Shown one piece after another: positions 34,834 to 43,816 of a stretch of 64,000 nt of DNA (the first letter of the stretch is position 1; every line of letters starts with the position of its first letter). The DNA lies in contig JAPPDF010000088.1 of NCBI GenBank assembly GCA_028875575.1, forward strand, positions 21,112 through 85,111, given 5' to 3'. This DNA comes from Acidobacteriota bacterium (GTDB lineage: Bacteria; Acidobacteriota; Terriglobia; Versatilivoradales; Versatilivoraceae). A model generated the notes under the pieces. The model saw only the letters and a list, made by a program, of their open reading frames with translations, ran no database searches and was not told the DNA's origin. Position numbers and translations under genes: made by a program.

Positions 34834-36396
34834 ATGAGCACCGATTCCCCTTTGACCGCAGGGCCGGAATCAATGCTACCGGCAGTGCTGGCGATCTCGG
34901 TAGCTCTTCTCACCCGCAAAATCTTCCTTGGATTGGGAATCGGTGTGGTCGCGGGCGCCCTTGTGGCTCAGGGAGGCGATCCTGGCGGCTCCTTGGCAGC
35001 GATCTACCGCTATCTCTTTTCCGCCGTTTTCGACCAGAGTCATGCCGCCATCGTCATCTTCTCTTTTCTGGTCGCCGCCACGGCCAACATCCTCACCGAC
35101 AGCGGCGCTGTCACGGCATTGATTCTTCGAATGGGAAACCTGAGCGGCCGGCGCCGGAGTCTGATGGGAACAAGCTGGTTGGCCGGATTGGTCGTTTTTT
35201 TCGACGACTACGCCAACTGTCTGATTGTCGGAAAGTCGTTTGCCCCAATTTACGATCGCTGCAGTATTTCTCGTGAGAAACTGGCCTACATTGTCGATTC
35301 CACCGCTGCTCCCATCGCCTCGATTGCGGTAATTTCCACCTGGATCGGTTTCGAGCTGGACCTCATCGACAAGGCCTTGAAAGGCTTGCAGGCGCCGGGC
35401 TCCGCATTCTCTGTCTTTCTGCAGTCCATCCCTTTTCGCTTTTACAGCATTTTCACCCTGGCTTTTGTAGCCTGTATTGCCTTTACCGGCAGAGACTTCG
35501 GGCCGATGGCCCGGGTGGAACTCGAGGCTGCCCGACGACCGCAATCCCAAAGGGATCTGCAAGAGCCCACTCCGGATCCAGGGTTGGCCTGGCTTGCCTT
35601 GACCACCATCGGCCTGCTGGTCCTGTTGACTGTCGCCACGCTGGTTCTCAGTGGCTGGTCTCGTACGGTCAGCGCCGGCGGATCGGTCACCGTTCTGGAG
35701 ATCGTCGGAAACTCGGATCCCTTTCAAGCCATCCTGGTAGGCTCGACTGCCGCCTTCGTTTTTGCCACCCTTTCCTCCCTCAAACTGAAATTACACTCCT
35801 TGCACCGTCTACTCCGGTCCGTCGGGGGCGGATTTCGTTCAATCCTGGGAGCACTGACTGTTCTCTATCTGGCCTGGACGCTGGGCAATGCACTTGAGGA
35901 AGCCGGAACGGCCACCTATTTTTCCTCACTGCTGCAGGCCACCGTGCCTGCCTGGATACTGCCCAGCCTGTCCTTTCTGCTGGCGACCGGCACGAGCTTC
36001 TCAACAGGATCCTCATTCGGCACCATGGGGATCCTGATCCCCATCATCCTCCCTCTGGGGGTCGCCCTGGGTCCAGGCAACGATGGTATCGTCCTCTACG
36101 CAGCCACCGGATCCGTCCTTGCCGGTGCCTCCCTGGGAGACCACATGTCGCCTCTGTCCGATACCACGGTTTTGTCAGCCGCGGGCGCCGGGGTCGGCGT
36201 GGTCAGCCACACCCGGACCCAACTACCTTATGCCTGCACCGTGGGGGCGGTGGCTCTGCTCTTGGGTTACCTTCCGGTGGGTTTGGGGGTATCCCCCTGG
36301 GTACTGATTCCATGCGGAGTGGCAGCTTGTCTGCTGGTCATTCGACTCCTGGGCCGGCCCCTCCCGTCTAAACCCGTTCCAGGCCTGCATACTTGA
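34834..36396 (+). CDS. NhaC-family Na+/H+ antiporter
   Basis: A 520-residue polytopic inner-membrane protein. The NhaC-type core is visible: AAIVIFSFLVAATANILTDSG, the buried-charge segment VVFFDDYANCLIVGKSF, YIVDSTAAPIASIAVISTW, and, in the second half, FLLATGTSFSTGSSFGTMGIL and AGASLGDHMSPLSDTTVLSA. Family members exchange sodium for protons or malate for lactate; which applies here cannot be told. The last 29 bp overlap the 3' end of the convergent helicase gene. Confidence 0.92.
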   Translation: MSTDSPLTAGPESMLPAVLAISVALLTRKIFLGLGIGVVAGALVAQGGDPGGSLAAIYRYLFSAVFDQSHAAIVIFSFLVAATANILTDSGAVTALILRMGNLSGRRRSLMGTSWLAGLVVFFDDYANCLIVGKSFAPIYDRCSISREKLAYIVDSTAAPIASIAVISTWIGFELDLIDKALKGLQAPGSAFSVFLQSIPFRFYSIFTLAFVACIAFTGRDFGPMARVELEAARRPQSQRDLQEPTPDPGLAWLALTTIGLLVLLTVATLVLSGWSRTVSAGGSVTVLEIVGNSDPFQAILVGSTAAFVFATLSSLKLKLHSLHRLLRSVGGGFRSILGALTVLYLAWTLGNALEEAGTATYFSSLLQATVPAWILPSLSFLLATGTSFSTGSSFGTMGILIPIILPLGVALGPGNDGIVLYAATGSVLAGASLGDHMSPLSDTTVLSAAGAGVGVVSHTRTQLPYACTVGAVALLLGYLPVGLGVSPWVLIPCGVAACLLVIRLLGRPLPSKPVPGLHT

Positions 36397-38578
36397 CCAG
36401 GAGCTTCTTTAAGCCGTGGCGGGGAAAGAGCACGGTAAGCTTGCAGTCATCTCCCTCGCCCTGGCAACGGATCACATTGCCGATGCCATACTTTCGGTGG
36501 CGAACCGTCTGGCCCTGCTTGAAGCGGCCGACTTCAATCGCCGTTTTCCGTGGAGCCAGGTCGATGCGCTTACCTCGCTGCTTGTAGAATTGCCGAATGC
36601 TCTCGGCGTCGTTGTAGGTAGGTCCGTCATAGCTCTTCCTGACAGACCTGGGCGCTCCCCAGGCCTTCTGCAGGAGATCGGCGGGGATTTCGGAGATGAA
36701 ACAGGATGGCTCCGTCGGGTTGAAACTCTCGCCTCCCAGGAAACGCCGATTCTTGGCCCGGGTCAACAGAAGCTTCCGTCGAGCCCGGGTCAGAGCGACG
36801 TAACAGAGCCGGCGTTCTTCCTCAAGCCCATCCTGACTCAACAGCGAGCGGCTATGAGGGAAGAGGTCTTCCTCCAGTCCAGCCAGGCAAACCAGCGGGA
36901 ACTCCAATCCCTTGGCGCTATGAATGGTCATCAACGTCACCCTGGCCTGCTCATCGAAGTCGTCGGTATCTGAGAACAGGGCGGCATGGTCCAGGAATTC
37001 CCGCAGGTTTTCGCCTCTATTCTGGCTGTCCCGCGCTGCAATCACCAGTTCCTGCAGGTTGTCCAAACGGGAACGGGCCTCCTCGGTGTCTTCATCCTGA
37101 AGCCACTGGCGATAACCGGAGCGATCCAGAATGGTCTGGATCAACTCGGAATGGGCCTCGGTCACCAACTCGCTTCGGAATTGCTGCACTTGCTTGCAAA
37201 AAGGAGTCAACGCCCTCAGGGCCCTGGCAGGCCAGTTTTTCTTTTCCACCGCCTGCTCCACCACCTCCCAGAGAGAGAGATTGGAATCCCGGGACTCCTT
37301 TTCCAAGGCGTCTACGGTTACCCTGCCGATGCCGCGCGGTGGAGTATTGATCACCCGCATCAGGCTGACGCGGTCGTGCGGATTCAGGGTCAGATTGAGG
37401 TAGGCCAACAGATCCTTGATTTCCGCTCTCTCATAAAAACTGAATCCTCCCACCATCGAATACTTGACACCGAAACGCCGGCAGGCCTCTTCAAAATAGC
37501 GCGACTGGAAGTTGGTCCGGTAGAGTACAGCCATCGGCTCATTGCGTTCGGACCGCTGGTGAGCAAGGATCTGCTGAACGACAAACAGCGCCTCGGCCTC
37601 CGGATCCTCCGCTTCGTAATACCCGATCAAGTCTCCGGCAACCTGATCTGTCCAGAGGTTCTTTCCCTTGCGAGTCCGATTGTGAGCAACCAGGGAGCTG
37701 GCGGCGGCCAGGATAGTCTTGGTGGAACGGTAGTTTTGCTCCAGCTTGATCACCTGGGTCGCAGGATAGTCCTTCTCGAAGCTCAAGATGTTCTGGATGT
37801 CGGCTCCGCGCCAGCTATAGATGGACTGATCCTCATCTCCCACCACACAGATATTCTGACGGGATTGGGTCAACAGTCGGATCAGCTCATATTGGGGTCG
37901 ATTGGTGTCCTGGTACTCATCCACCATCAGGTAGGCAAAGCGTTCATTGAGACCCAGCCTGACGGCCTCCTGGCTCCGAAGCAACTCCACCGTTTTCAAC
38001 AGCAGGTCATCGAAGTCCAGCGCGTTGGCTTTCCGCAACTTGTTCTGGTAGAGATCGAAGACCAGCGACAACCGCTCGCCCTTGGGGTCGTAGGCCTGGG
38101 AGTACAGTTCCTCGGGACTCCGGCCGCGGTTCTTGGACTCGGAGATTCGGGAAAGGGCCCATCGAGGAGAAAGAGACTGGTCGGTCAACTGCAATTCCTT
38201 GAGGCAATCCTTGACCAAAGTCAACTGGTCTGACTGATCGTAAATCGAAAAGTCGCTCCCGTAGCCCAAGGAGGCGATGTTCGGACGCAGGACCCGTACA
38301 CAGAAGGAGTGAAAGGTGGAGATGTGGGGGTTGGCCCCACGCCCGCGACGCAACAGCCCTCGTACGCGGACCCTCATTTGCTCCGCGGCCTTGTTGGTGA
38401 AGGTCACCGCCAGAATTTGATCGGCACGGACCTTCTTGTTTTCAATCAGATGCGCAATTCGGTAGGTGATGACGCGTGTCTTGCCGCTTCCGGCTCCCGC
38501 CAGGATCAGCAGGGGGCCTTCGATCGTTTCGACGGCCCGCAATTGCTCAGGGTTGAGCTGTTTTTCCAGTCGCAGCAT
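36368..38578 (-). CDS. uvrD: UvrD/PcrA-type superfamily 1 DNA helicase
   Basis: A 736-residue 3'-5' DNA helicase of repair and replication restart. Seen: Q-motif LNPEQLRAVETIEGP, Walker A LAGAGSGKTRVI, motif Ia VTFTNKAAEQMR, Walker B MVDEYQDTNRPQY, VVGDEDQSIYSWRGAD, KLEQNYRSTKTIL, VTLMTIHSAKGLEFP and VALTRARRKLLL. The C-terminus (GQTVRHRKYGIGNVI, LTVLFPRHGLKKLLVKYAGL) is the Tudor-like RNA-polymerase-binding module typical of UvrD/PcrA. It has its own promoter (38668-38696). Confidence 0.97.
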   Translation of the reverse strand: MLRLEKQLNPEQLRAVETIEGPLLILAGAGSGKTRVITYRIAHLIENKKVRADQILAVTFTNKAAEQMRVRVRGLLRRGRGANPHISTFHSFCVRVLRPNIASLGYGSDFSIYDQSDQLTLVKDCLKELQLTDQSLSPRWALSRISESKNRGRSPEELYSQAYDPKGERLSLVFDLYQNKLRKANALDFDDLLLKTVELLRSQEAVRLGLNERFAYLMVDEYQDTNRPQYELIRLLTQSRQNICVVGDEDQSIYSWRGADIQNILSFEKDYPATQVIKLEQNYRSTKTILAAASSLVAHNRTRKGKNLWTDQVAGDLIGYYEAEDPEAEALFVVQQILAHQRSERNEPMAVLYRTNFQSRYFEEACRRFGVKYSMVGGFSFYERAEIKDLLAYLNLTLNPHDRVSLMRVINTPPRGIGRVTVDALEKESRDSNLSLWEVVEQAVEKKNWPARALRALTPFCKQVQQFRSELVTEAHSELIQTILDRSGYRQWLQDEDTEEARSRLDNLQELVIAARDSQNRGENLREFLDHAALFSDTDDFDEQARVTLMTIHSAKGLEFPLVCLAGLEEDLFPHSRSLLSQDGLEEERRLCYVALTRARRKLLLTRAKNRRFLGGESFNPTEPSCFISEIPADLLQKAWGAPRSVRKSYDGPTYNDAESIRQFYKQRGKRIDLAPRKTAIEVGRFKQGQTVRHRKYGIGNVIRCQGEGDDCKLTVLFPRHGLKKLLVKYAGLERV

Positions 38579-38667
38579 GGAACAATGGGATGGGAACTCT
38601 CAAACACCGGGTAAAGGAGGGAGCGGCTCGACCAGCGGAAGGACGGTGCCGCCGAAGACCCAACCTC

Positions 38668-38696
38668 ATTGTAGAAACCGGCCGATCAAAAATCAA
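38668..38696 (-). promoter_or_regulatory. Predicted sigma-70 promoter of uvrD
   Basis: On the minus strand: TTGATT (38696-38691), a 17-bp spacer, then TACAAT (38673-38668). It lies between the trkH stop and the helicase start and predicts a leader of roughly 80 nt. Confidence 0.55.
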
Positions 38697-38734
38697 TTTC
38701 GCTTTCTCAGTCCGGCTCGGTCGTCCGACGGAGA

Positions 38735-40192
38735 CTACTTTTGCCAGAAGGCAGGGGTGAAGATGACGAGCACCGTGTAGAACTCCAGGCGCCCGGCCAG
38801 CATGCAGAAACTCAGAACCCACTTGGCGAACGCCGGCAGCCCCCCATAACCCTCGACCGGCCCCACGTTCCCCAACCCGGGACCGATGTTGAACATGGCT
38901 GCGGCCACGGCGGCGATGCTGGTAAATACATCCACGCCGGAAGCCGCCAGCAGGATGCAACCCAGAAAGTTGACCAGAAAGGACAGATAGACCAGATTCA
39001 GAAGGCTGCGGACAGCCGATTCCGGAATAACCCCTTTGCCCACACGGACCGCAAACACGCCACGGCGCTCGACCATGCGTTCGAATTCGCGAACCACCAC
39101 CTTGTAGAGCAAAACCATCCGAGAAGTCTTCAGTCCTCCTGAAGTCGATCCGGTACATCCACCCATAAACATGAGCGCCAGCAGGATCAGCTGCGGCAGA
39201 GGCAGCCATTGGGCAAAATCGTCCGTGGTAAAGCCAGTGGTAGTGGTGATGGCTGTCACCTGGAAAAGGGCTCTCCTGAGGGCCATTGCCGGAGCATAAC
39301 CACTCTTCAAAGCCAGGATGGCAGCGATCACGAGGCTGGACGCGATCACTATGAATAGCAACGTCCTTAGCTCGAAATCGGAAATAAATCGCTTGGGACG
39401 ATGTTCCACCCAAAGACGGTAGTGCAGAGTAAAGTTGATGCTTCCCAACAACATGAAGACGACGATAATGCATTCAATCAGGGGACTGTCGAACGCCCCG
39501 ACGCTGGCGGTTCGGGTCGAAAATCCTCCCGTGGCCACCGTGGAGAAGGAATGGCACAAGGCATCGAAAGAACCCATCCCCGCCCAGCGGAGCGCCACGT
39601 ACTCTGCCAGGGTCAAGAAAACATAGATCTTCCAAAGCGCCTGTGCCGTATGAGCAATCCGAGGCTTGAGCTTTTCCGATCTTGCCCCGGAGAACTCGGC
39701 TCGGTACAACGCCATTCCACCCATGCCGAGCAGGGGCAGAATGGCAATCCCGAGCAGGACAATGCCCATGCCTCCCAGCCAGTGGGAGAAGCACCTCCAG
39801 AATTGCAGGTCCCTGGGGAGGCTCTCAATATCGCTGAGAATGGTTGCGCCACTCGCCGTAAACCCGGAGGTGGCTTCAAAGAAAGCGTCGGTGAAACTGG
39901 AGAAATAGGCAGGAGAGAAATAGAAGGGCAGAGCGCCGAAAACGCTCACCGCTAGCCATATGGAAAAAACCAGCAGCAACCCTTCCCGTCGGTTCAAGTC
40001 CGTGGAGGGGCGAGGAAGACTGAAAAAGAGGGCGCTGCCGATTCCGATGGTGATCGCGGCGGCATAGGCCAGCGGAGCCGGACCGCCATGACTCCAAAGG
40101 CTGAAAGCCAGTGGAACCAGCAGGGTGGCGCCGAGAGCCAGCAGGAACTGGCCCAGGATATAACCGAGGGCAGCGGGCCGTATCACACCCAT
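38735..40192 (-). CDS. trkH: Trk-type potassium uptake membrane subunit TrkH
   Basis: A 485-residue polytopic inner-membrane protein with four K+-channel-like pore repeats. These are visible as EATSGFTASGATIL, SFSTVATGGFSTRTAS, ITTTTGFTTDDF, and, in the last repeat, MFNIGPGLGNVGP. MGGCTGSTSGGLKTSR is the conserved loop after the third repeat. It pairs with TrkA, the regulatory subunit encoded directly upstream with a 10-bp overlap. It ends RLEFYTVLVIFTPAFW, as TrkH proteins usually do. Confidence 0.97.
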   Translation of the reverse strand: MGVIRPAALGYILGQFLLALGATLLVPLAFSLWSHGGPAPLAYAAAITIGIGSALFFSLPRPSTDLNRREGLLLVFSIWLAVSVFGALPFYFSPAYFSSFTDAFFEATSGFTASGATILSDIESLPRDLQFWRCFSHWLGGMGIVLLGIAILPLLGMGGMALYRAEFSGARSEKLKPRIAHTAQALWKIYVFLTLAEYVALRWAGMGSFDALCHSFSTVATGGFSTRTASVGAFDSPLIECIIVVFMLLGSINFTLHYRLWVEHRPKRFISDFELRTLLFIVIASSLVIAAILALKSGYAPAMALRRALFQVTAITTTTGFTTDDFAQWLPLPQLILLALMFMGGCTGSTSGGLKTSRMVLLYKVVVREFERMVERRGVFAVRVGKGVIPESAVRSLLNLVYLSFLVNFLGCILLAASGVDVFTSIAAVAAAMFNIGPGLGNVGPVEGYGGLPAFAKWVLSFCMLAGRLEFYTVLVIFTPAFWQK

Positions 40193-41559
40193 TCCCTTCG
40201 GGCATCTGCCAGAAAGGCAGACTCAAGCAGCGGAACGGTACTCTCCAGGGTACAGAAAATGACGCGGTCTCCCGCCTGGATAGTGGCTTCGCCCCTAGGG
40301 ACCACCACCTCGCCATTGGGCCGAGCGATGGCGCCAACAATGGCCCCGCGGGGAAAGCGAACCTCCCTCAAGCTTCGGCCGACGTATTTGGAGCCTTCGG
40401 CTGCAATCAGCTCGATCGCCTCGGCCTCCTCCTCGCGAAACGTGGTCACCGAAAGCACTCTCCCCTTGCGCACAAACTGGAGAATTCGGTCAACCGCCGC
40501 CAGGCGGGGGCTGACAGTCGTATTGATGCCGAGACGCTGTGCCATGGGGAGGTAGTTCAGCCGATTGATGAGAGCGACTACTTTCTTGGCACCCAGCTTT
40601 CGAGCCAGCAGGGAAGCAATGAGGTTATCCTCGTCGTCGTTGGTCATGGCCAGAAACGCTCCCGCGCCCTTGATGTTCTCCTCCGCCAGGATCGATTCGT
40701 CCGTGCCGTCCGCGTGGAGGACAACCGTCTTGCGAAGAATCTGGGCAATCCTCTCGCATCGGGCGATGTCCCGCTCAAACAGCTTTACCGACACACCCTG
40801 GGGCTCCAACAACTCGGCTACCCGAATCCCGACTTGCTTGCCCCCCAGAATGTAGACCCGATCGAGCGACTCCTGTGTCTGAAGCCCCATGAATTGACAC
40901 ACGCGCTCCAGGTCGTCGGCAGTGGTGACGATGTAGACATGGTCTCCAGGATTCAACACTTCAGCCCCATGAGGGACAATCACCTGTTGCCCCCGAAAGA
41001 TCAGGGCGATCAGAGAATTCTTGGGCGGCCCGGCGCGATCCAAGTCCTCGACCGTCTTGTAAGCAACCCAGCTCTTCTCGTCGATATTCATTCCAAAGAG
41101 CTTTACCCGACCCTCGGCAAAGTCGATCACGTCGGAGACGCCGGGCAGGCGAACCACTCGCAGGATGCGGTCGGCGATCTCTGTCTCCGGGTGGATGATC
41201 AGGTCGATGTGTAGTCCGGCTCGCTGCAGAATCCTCCTCCAGTAGTTGACTTCGTGCGTGCGGAGCCGCGCCACCTTGAACTTCACGTCCGACTCCACCG
41301 AAGCAATCAGGCACGCCAAGACGTTGATTTGATCCTCGCTGGTCAGCGCAATCAGCATGTCGGCGTTGCGAATATCCGCCTCGTGCAGGACGCGTATGCT
41401 GGCAGCATTGCCCTGGATCACCTTGGCGTCCAGCGTTTCCTCCAATTGATGGCAGCGATCAGGGTTCTGCTCTACCACCACCACCTCGTTTCCCTCGCGA
41501 ATCAAGCGCGTGGCAACGAGCGAAGCGGCCTGTCCGCCCCCGGCAATCAGGATCCTCAT
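40183..41559 (-). CDS. trkA: Trk potassium uptake regulatory subunit TrkA
   Basis: A 458-residue cytoplasmic protein made of two RCK units, each with an NAD-binding Rossmann fold (MRILIAGGGQAASLVATRLI; DRVYILGGKQVGIRVAELLE) followed by a TrkA-C domain. The conserved acidic ends of the nucleotide sites are visible (VVVEQNPDRCHQLEE; VKLFERDIARCERIAQ). It binds the ring face of TrkH and gates K+ flux in response to NAD(H) or adenine nucleotides. Overlap with trkH is 10 bp. A TTGACA/TATATT-containing promoter lies about 100 bp upstream. Confidence 0.97.
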   Translation of the reverse strand: MRILIAGGGQAASLVATRLIREGNEVVVVEQNPDRCHQLEETLDAKVIQGNAASIRVLHEADIRNADMLIALTSEDQINVLACLIASVESDVKFKVARLRTHEVNYWRRILQRAGLHIDLIIHPETEIADRILRVVRLPGVSDVIDFAEGRVKLFGMNIDEKSWVAYKTVEDLDRAGPPKNSLIALIFRGQQVIVPHGAEVLNPGDHVYIVTTADDLERVCQFMGLQTQESLDRVYILGGKQVGIRVAELLEPQGVSVKLFERDIARCERIAQILRKTVVLHADGTDESILAEENIKGAGAFLAMTNDDEDNLIASLLARKLGAKKVVALINRLNYLPMAQRLGINTTVSPRLAAVDRILQFVRKGRVLSVTTFREEEAEAIELIAAEGSKYVGRSLREVRFPRGAIVGAIARPNGEVVVPRGEATIQAGDRVIFCTLESTVPLLESAFLADARREWV

Positions 41560-41659
41560 GGCCTCGAGAAATGTCTTGGGAAGACAACCAGCAACAAGAA
41601 GTCTGTCTGGTTGGAGTCGAGCACGGCTTTCCAGTATTGGAAGGTGATCTTGCTACCTG

Positions 41660-41694
41660 AATATATATTGAGGAATGCCGGCAAGCAATGTCAA
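41660..41694 (-). promoter_or_regulatory. Predicted promoter of trkAH
   Basis: On the minus strand a consensus TTGACA (41694-41689) is directly followed by TTGCTT (41688-41683), then 17 bp, then TATATT (41665-41660). The TTGCTT/TATATT pair has ideal spacing; the TTGACA would be 6 bp too far unless an alternative -10 is used. Confidence 0.5.
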
Positions 41695-41722
41695 GGACTG
41701 TCGGGTGAGGCCAATCTGCAAG

Positions 41723-42763
41723 TTAAAGGCGGATGTTGTAGAAATAGGTGAACTGGAGGGTGAGGCGGTCCTTCGTGAAAGCGTCGGGGAAATTGGGCAT
41801 GGGCTCCGACAGCTTCAGGGAGGAAATCGCTGCCCGATCGTAGGGGGAAAAACTGGAGCTGCGAACAATTTCCAAATCTTCCAGACTGCCGTTTCTGCGA
41901 ACGTCAAACACAATCACCACGACCCCTTTGAGACCGCTGCGGTACACCTGGGGAATCACCGAATACCAGTTGTTGCGAACCCTGAAATAGACCGCCGTCA
42001 ACCAGGGTCCGAAGTTGACCCCTTGGGTATCCGAAAGGATGGTGGGACGCTCGACCGAGAAGTCCGGTTGGCGCCGGCCGAAGTCGGCCCCAGTGCGACC
42101 TTGGCCCGACCCTACTCTACTCTGCCGACCACTTATACCCCGCCCTACCTCGGAACCCGGCGCCGTCCCTCCCGGGAGCCGCAATCCAGCATAGAGATCC
42201 TTCAGGTTTGACTTGAGCCCCTTCTCTTTGGGGGTGGCTGCCAAGGGGCCGGTCGACTCGACACTGCCGGATTCCCTTGGGCTCCGCCCCCCGGCCTGCC
42301 CATTGGGTTTTGTACTCTGCGATGGTCGGGAGTCGGGCAACGCAGGTGTCGGAGGTCGGGGCGCTGAGGAACCGGGCTTGGGTTCCGGAGGTTCGGATTG
42401 TTTGACGGTCGCCGGTTTTTCAGCCTGCCTCAGGCCGGGGTCGGGTTCAGGAACCCGGAGAGCCTTGGAGGGCGGAGGCCGAAGTATCCGTTCCTTCTCA
42501 GGAACCATCGGCCTGACCGCAGGAGGCTCCTTAAGGACTTCTTCATACTCCCTGGGGAGAGCCAGAAACCCCAGCTGCCTGGCTTTGTCCCGATCGGCTG
42601 TTTCGGGGGGGGCGGGTTGTGGCAGGATGTCGGGACCCAATGCCACCCAGAGCGCCACCAGCAGGTGAGCCACCAGCGACATCAGAAAGGCTTCACGCGT
42701 TCTCTGACCGGAATTCTCCTCGGAACCCGGCGAGAACAACCCACGCAGTTCGTCCTTCTTCAT
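41723..42763 (-). CDS. TonB-family protein (energy transducer-like)
   Basis: About 346 residues with TonB layout: a short N-terminus, one membrane span (FLMSLVAHLLVALWVALGPDI, near residues 27-47), a long Pro/Glu/Lys-rich periplasmic linker (EPPEPKPGSSAPRPPTPALP), and a C-terminal domain with YFRVRNNWYSVIPQ and GVVVIVFDVRRNGSLEDLEI, the TonB/TolA-like fold. It may couple inner-membrane energy to outer-membrane receptors, or be a TolA-like envelope protein; ExbB/ExbD are not in the window. The ATG at 42763 overlaps the upstream stop as ATGA, which decides the start. It is the last gene of the outer-membrane run. Confidence 0.83.
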   Translation of the reverse strand: MKKDELRGLFSPGSEENSGQRTREAFLMSLVAHLLVALWVALGPDILPQPAPPETADRDKARQLGFLALPREYEEVLKEPPAVRPMVPEKERILRPPPSKALRVPEPDPGLRQAEKPATVKQSEPPEPKPGSSAPRPPTPALPDSRPSQSTKPNGQAGGRSPRESGSVESTGPLAATPKEKGLKSNLKDLYAGLRLPGGTAPGSEVGRGISGRQSRVGSGQGRTGADFGRRQPDFSVERPTILSDTQGVNFGPWLTAVYFRVRNNWYSVIPQVYRSGLKGVVVIVFDVRRNGSLEDLEIVRSSSFSPYDRAAISSLKLSEPMPNFPDAFTKDRLTLQFTYFYNIRL

Positions 42764-43752
42764 GACTCGGAACTTGATTCCGACCACGGCCGCCGGGGAG
42801 ACAGCGAGAGCCTGTTGGCGTGCTCCTGAATCTCTAACGTCACCCGATGAGCCAGGGCCAGGGCCTCCCTGCTGCTTTCGGCCGAGACCGCCGGCGGTCT
42901 CCCAGTGCGAACGGATTCCACGAATGATTCCAATTCGGCCTTGAGCGGTTCCATCCTTGCCGTCTCGATCCTGCGAGGCAGAATGAGGGGCGGCTCGCCC
43001 GCCGGTCGATTCTCGACACTCAGCACCACCACGTCCTGCCGCGAGAAGTCCAGGGATACGTATTGGTTTTTCTGAAAGAAGCGCAGCTTTCGAACCTTTT
43101 CGGTACTCACCCGGCTGGCGGTCACGTTGGCGACACAGCCATTGGCGAATTCCAGTCTGGCGTTGGCGATATCCACCTTATCCGTCAATATGGGCAGACC
43201 GACGGCACTCACCCGTTCCACGGGACTGCCAACGAAATCCAGAACCAGATCCAGGTCGTGAATCATCAGATCGGAAACCACGTCGATGTCCAGGCTGCGC
43301 GCAGCAAAAACCCCCAGACGATGCACTTCGAAAAAAAGGGGAGTCGTCAATAGCTTGCGGGCTGCCACCACCGCGGGATTGAAGCGCTCCAGATGACCGA
43401 CTTGCAGGATGCGTCGGTGCCGGTTTGCCGCTTCGATCATGGCATCGGCCTCTGCCAGCGAGGACGCGATCGGCTTCTCCACCAACACATCCACTCCCCT
43501 GGTCAGGAGGTCAATGCCAATCGACGCATGCTCGCAAGTGGGGGTGGCCAGACTCACGGCGGAGACTTTTTCCGATAGAGCCCGGTGACTGTCGTAAGCC
43601 CGCGTGGAAAACTCGGCGGCAACCGCTCGGGCCGTCTCCAGGTTCTTGTCCACCACTCCAACCAGTTCAACGTCTGCCAGTTGCGAGAGAACCCGGACAT
43701 GCTGTCTTCCGAGGTAGCCCGTCCCGATGACCGCCGCCTTGACCTTGTCCAT
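42760..43752 (-). CDS. Gfo/Idh/MocA-family NAD(P) oxidoreductase
   Basis: About 330 residues. The N-terminal Rossmann domain has AAVIGTGYLGRQHVRVLSQ and VVDKNLETARAVAAEF, then the EKPIASSLAEADAM motif, followed by the C-terminal alpha/beta domain. The gene sits right after lpxA and lpxI, a placement seen in several diderm phyla, so a nucleotide-sugar substrate in lipid A synthesis is plausible. One candidate role is a GnnA-like UDP-GlcNAc 3-dehydrogenase, but no GnnB-type aminotransferase is nearby, so this is only an inference. Start ATG at 43752; a GTG four codons earlier is possible. Confidence 0.88.
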   Translation of the reverse strand: MDKVKAAVIGTGYLGRQHVRVLSQLADVELVGVVDKNLETARAVAAEFSTRAYDSHRALSEKVSAVSLATPTCEHASIGIDLLTRGVDVLVEKPIASSLAEADAMIEAANRHRRILQVGHLERFNPAVVAARKLLTTPLFFEVHRLGVFAARSLDIDVVSDLMIHDLDLVLDFVGSPVERVSAVGLPILTDKVDIANARLEFANGCVANVTASRVSTEKVRKLRFFQKNQYVSLDFSRQDVVVLSVENRPAGEPPLILPRRIETARMEPLKAELESFVESVRTGRPPAVSAESSREALALAHRVTLEIQEHANRLSLSPRRPWSESSSES

Positions 43753-43816
43753 TGGCAGATCCACTCGATTTCATCAAGCCCACAGGCCGAAATGGCATCG
43801 CTCCCCGCAGACTGGA

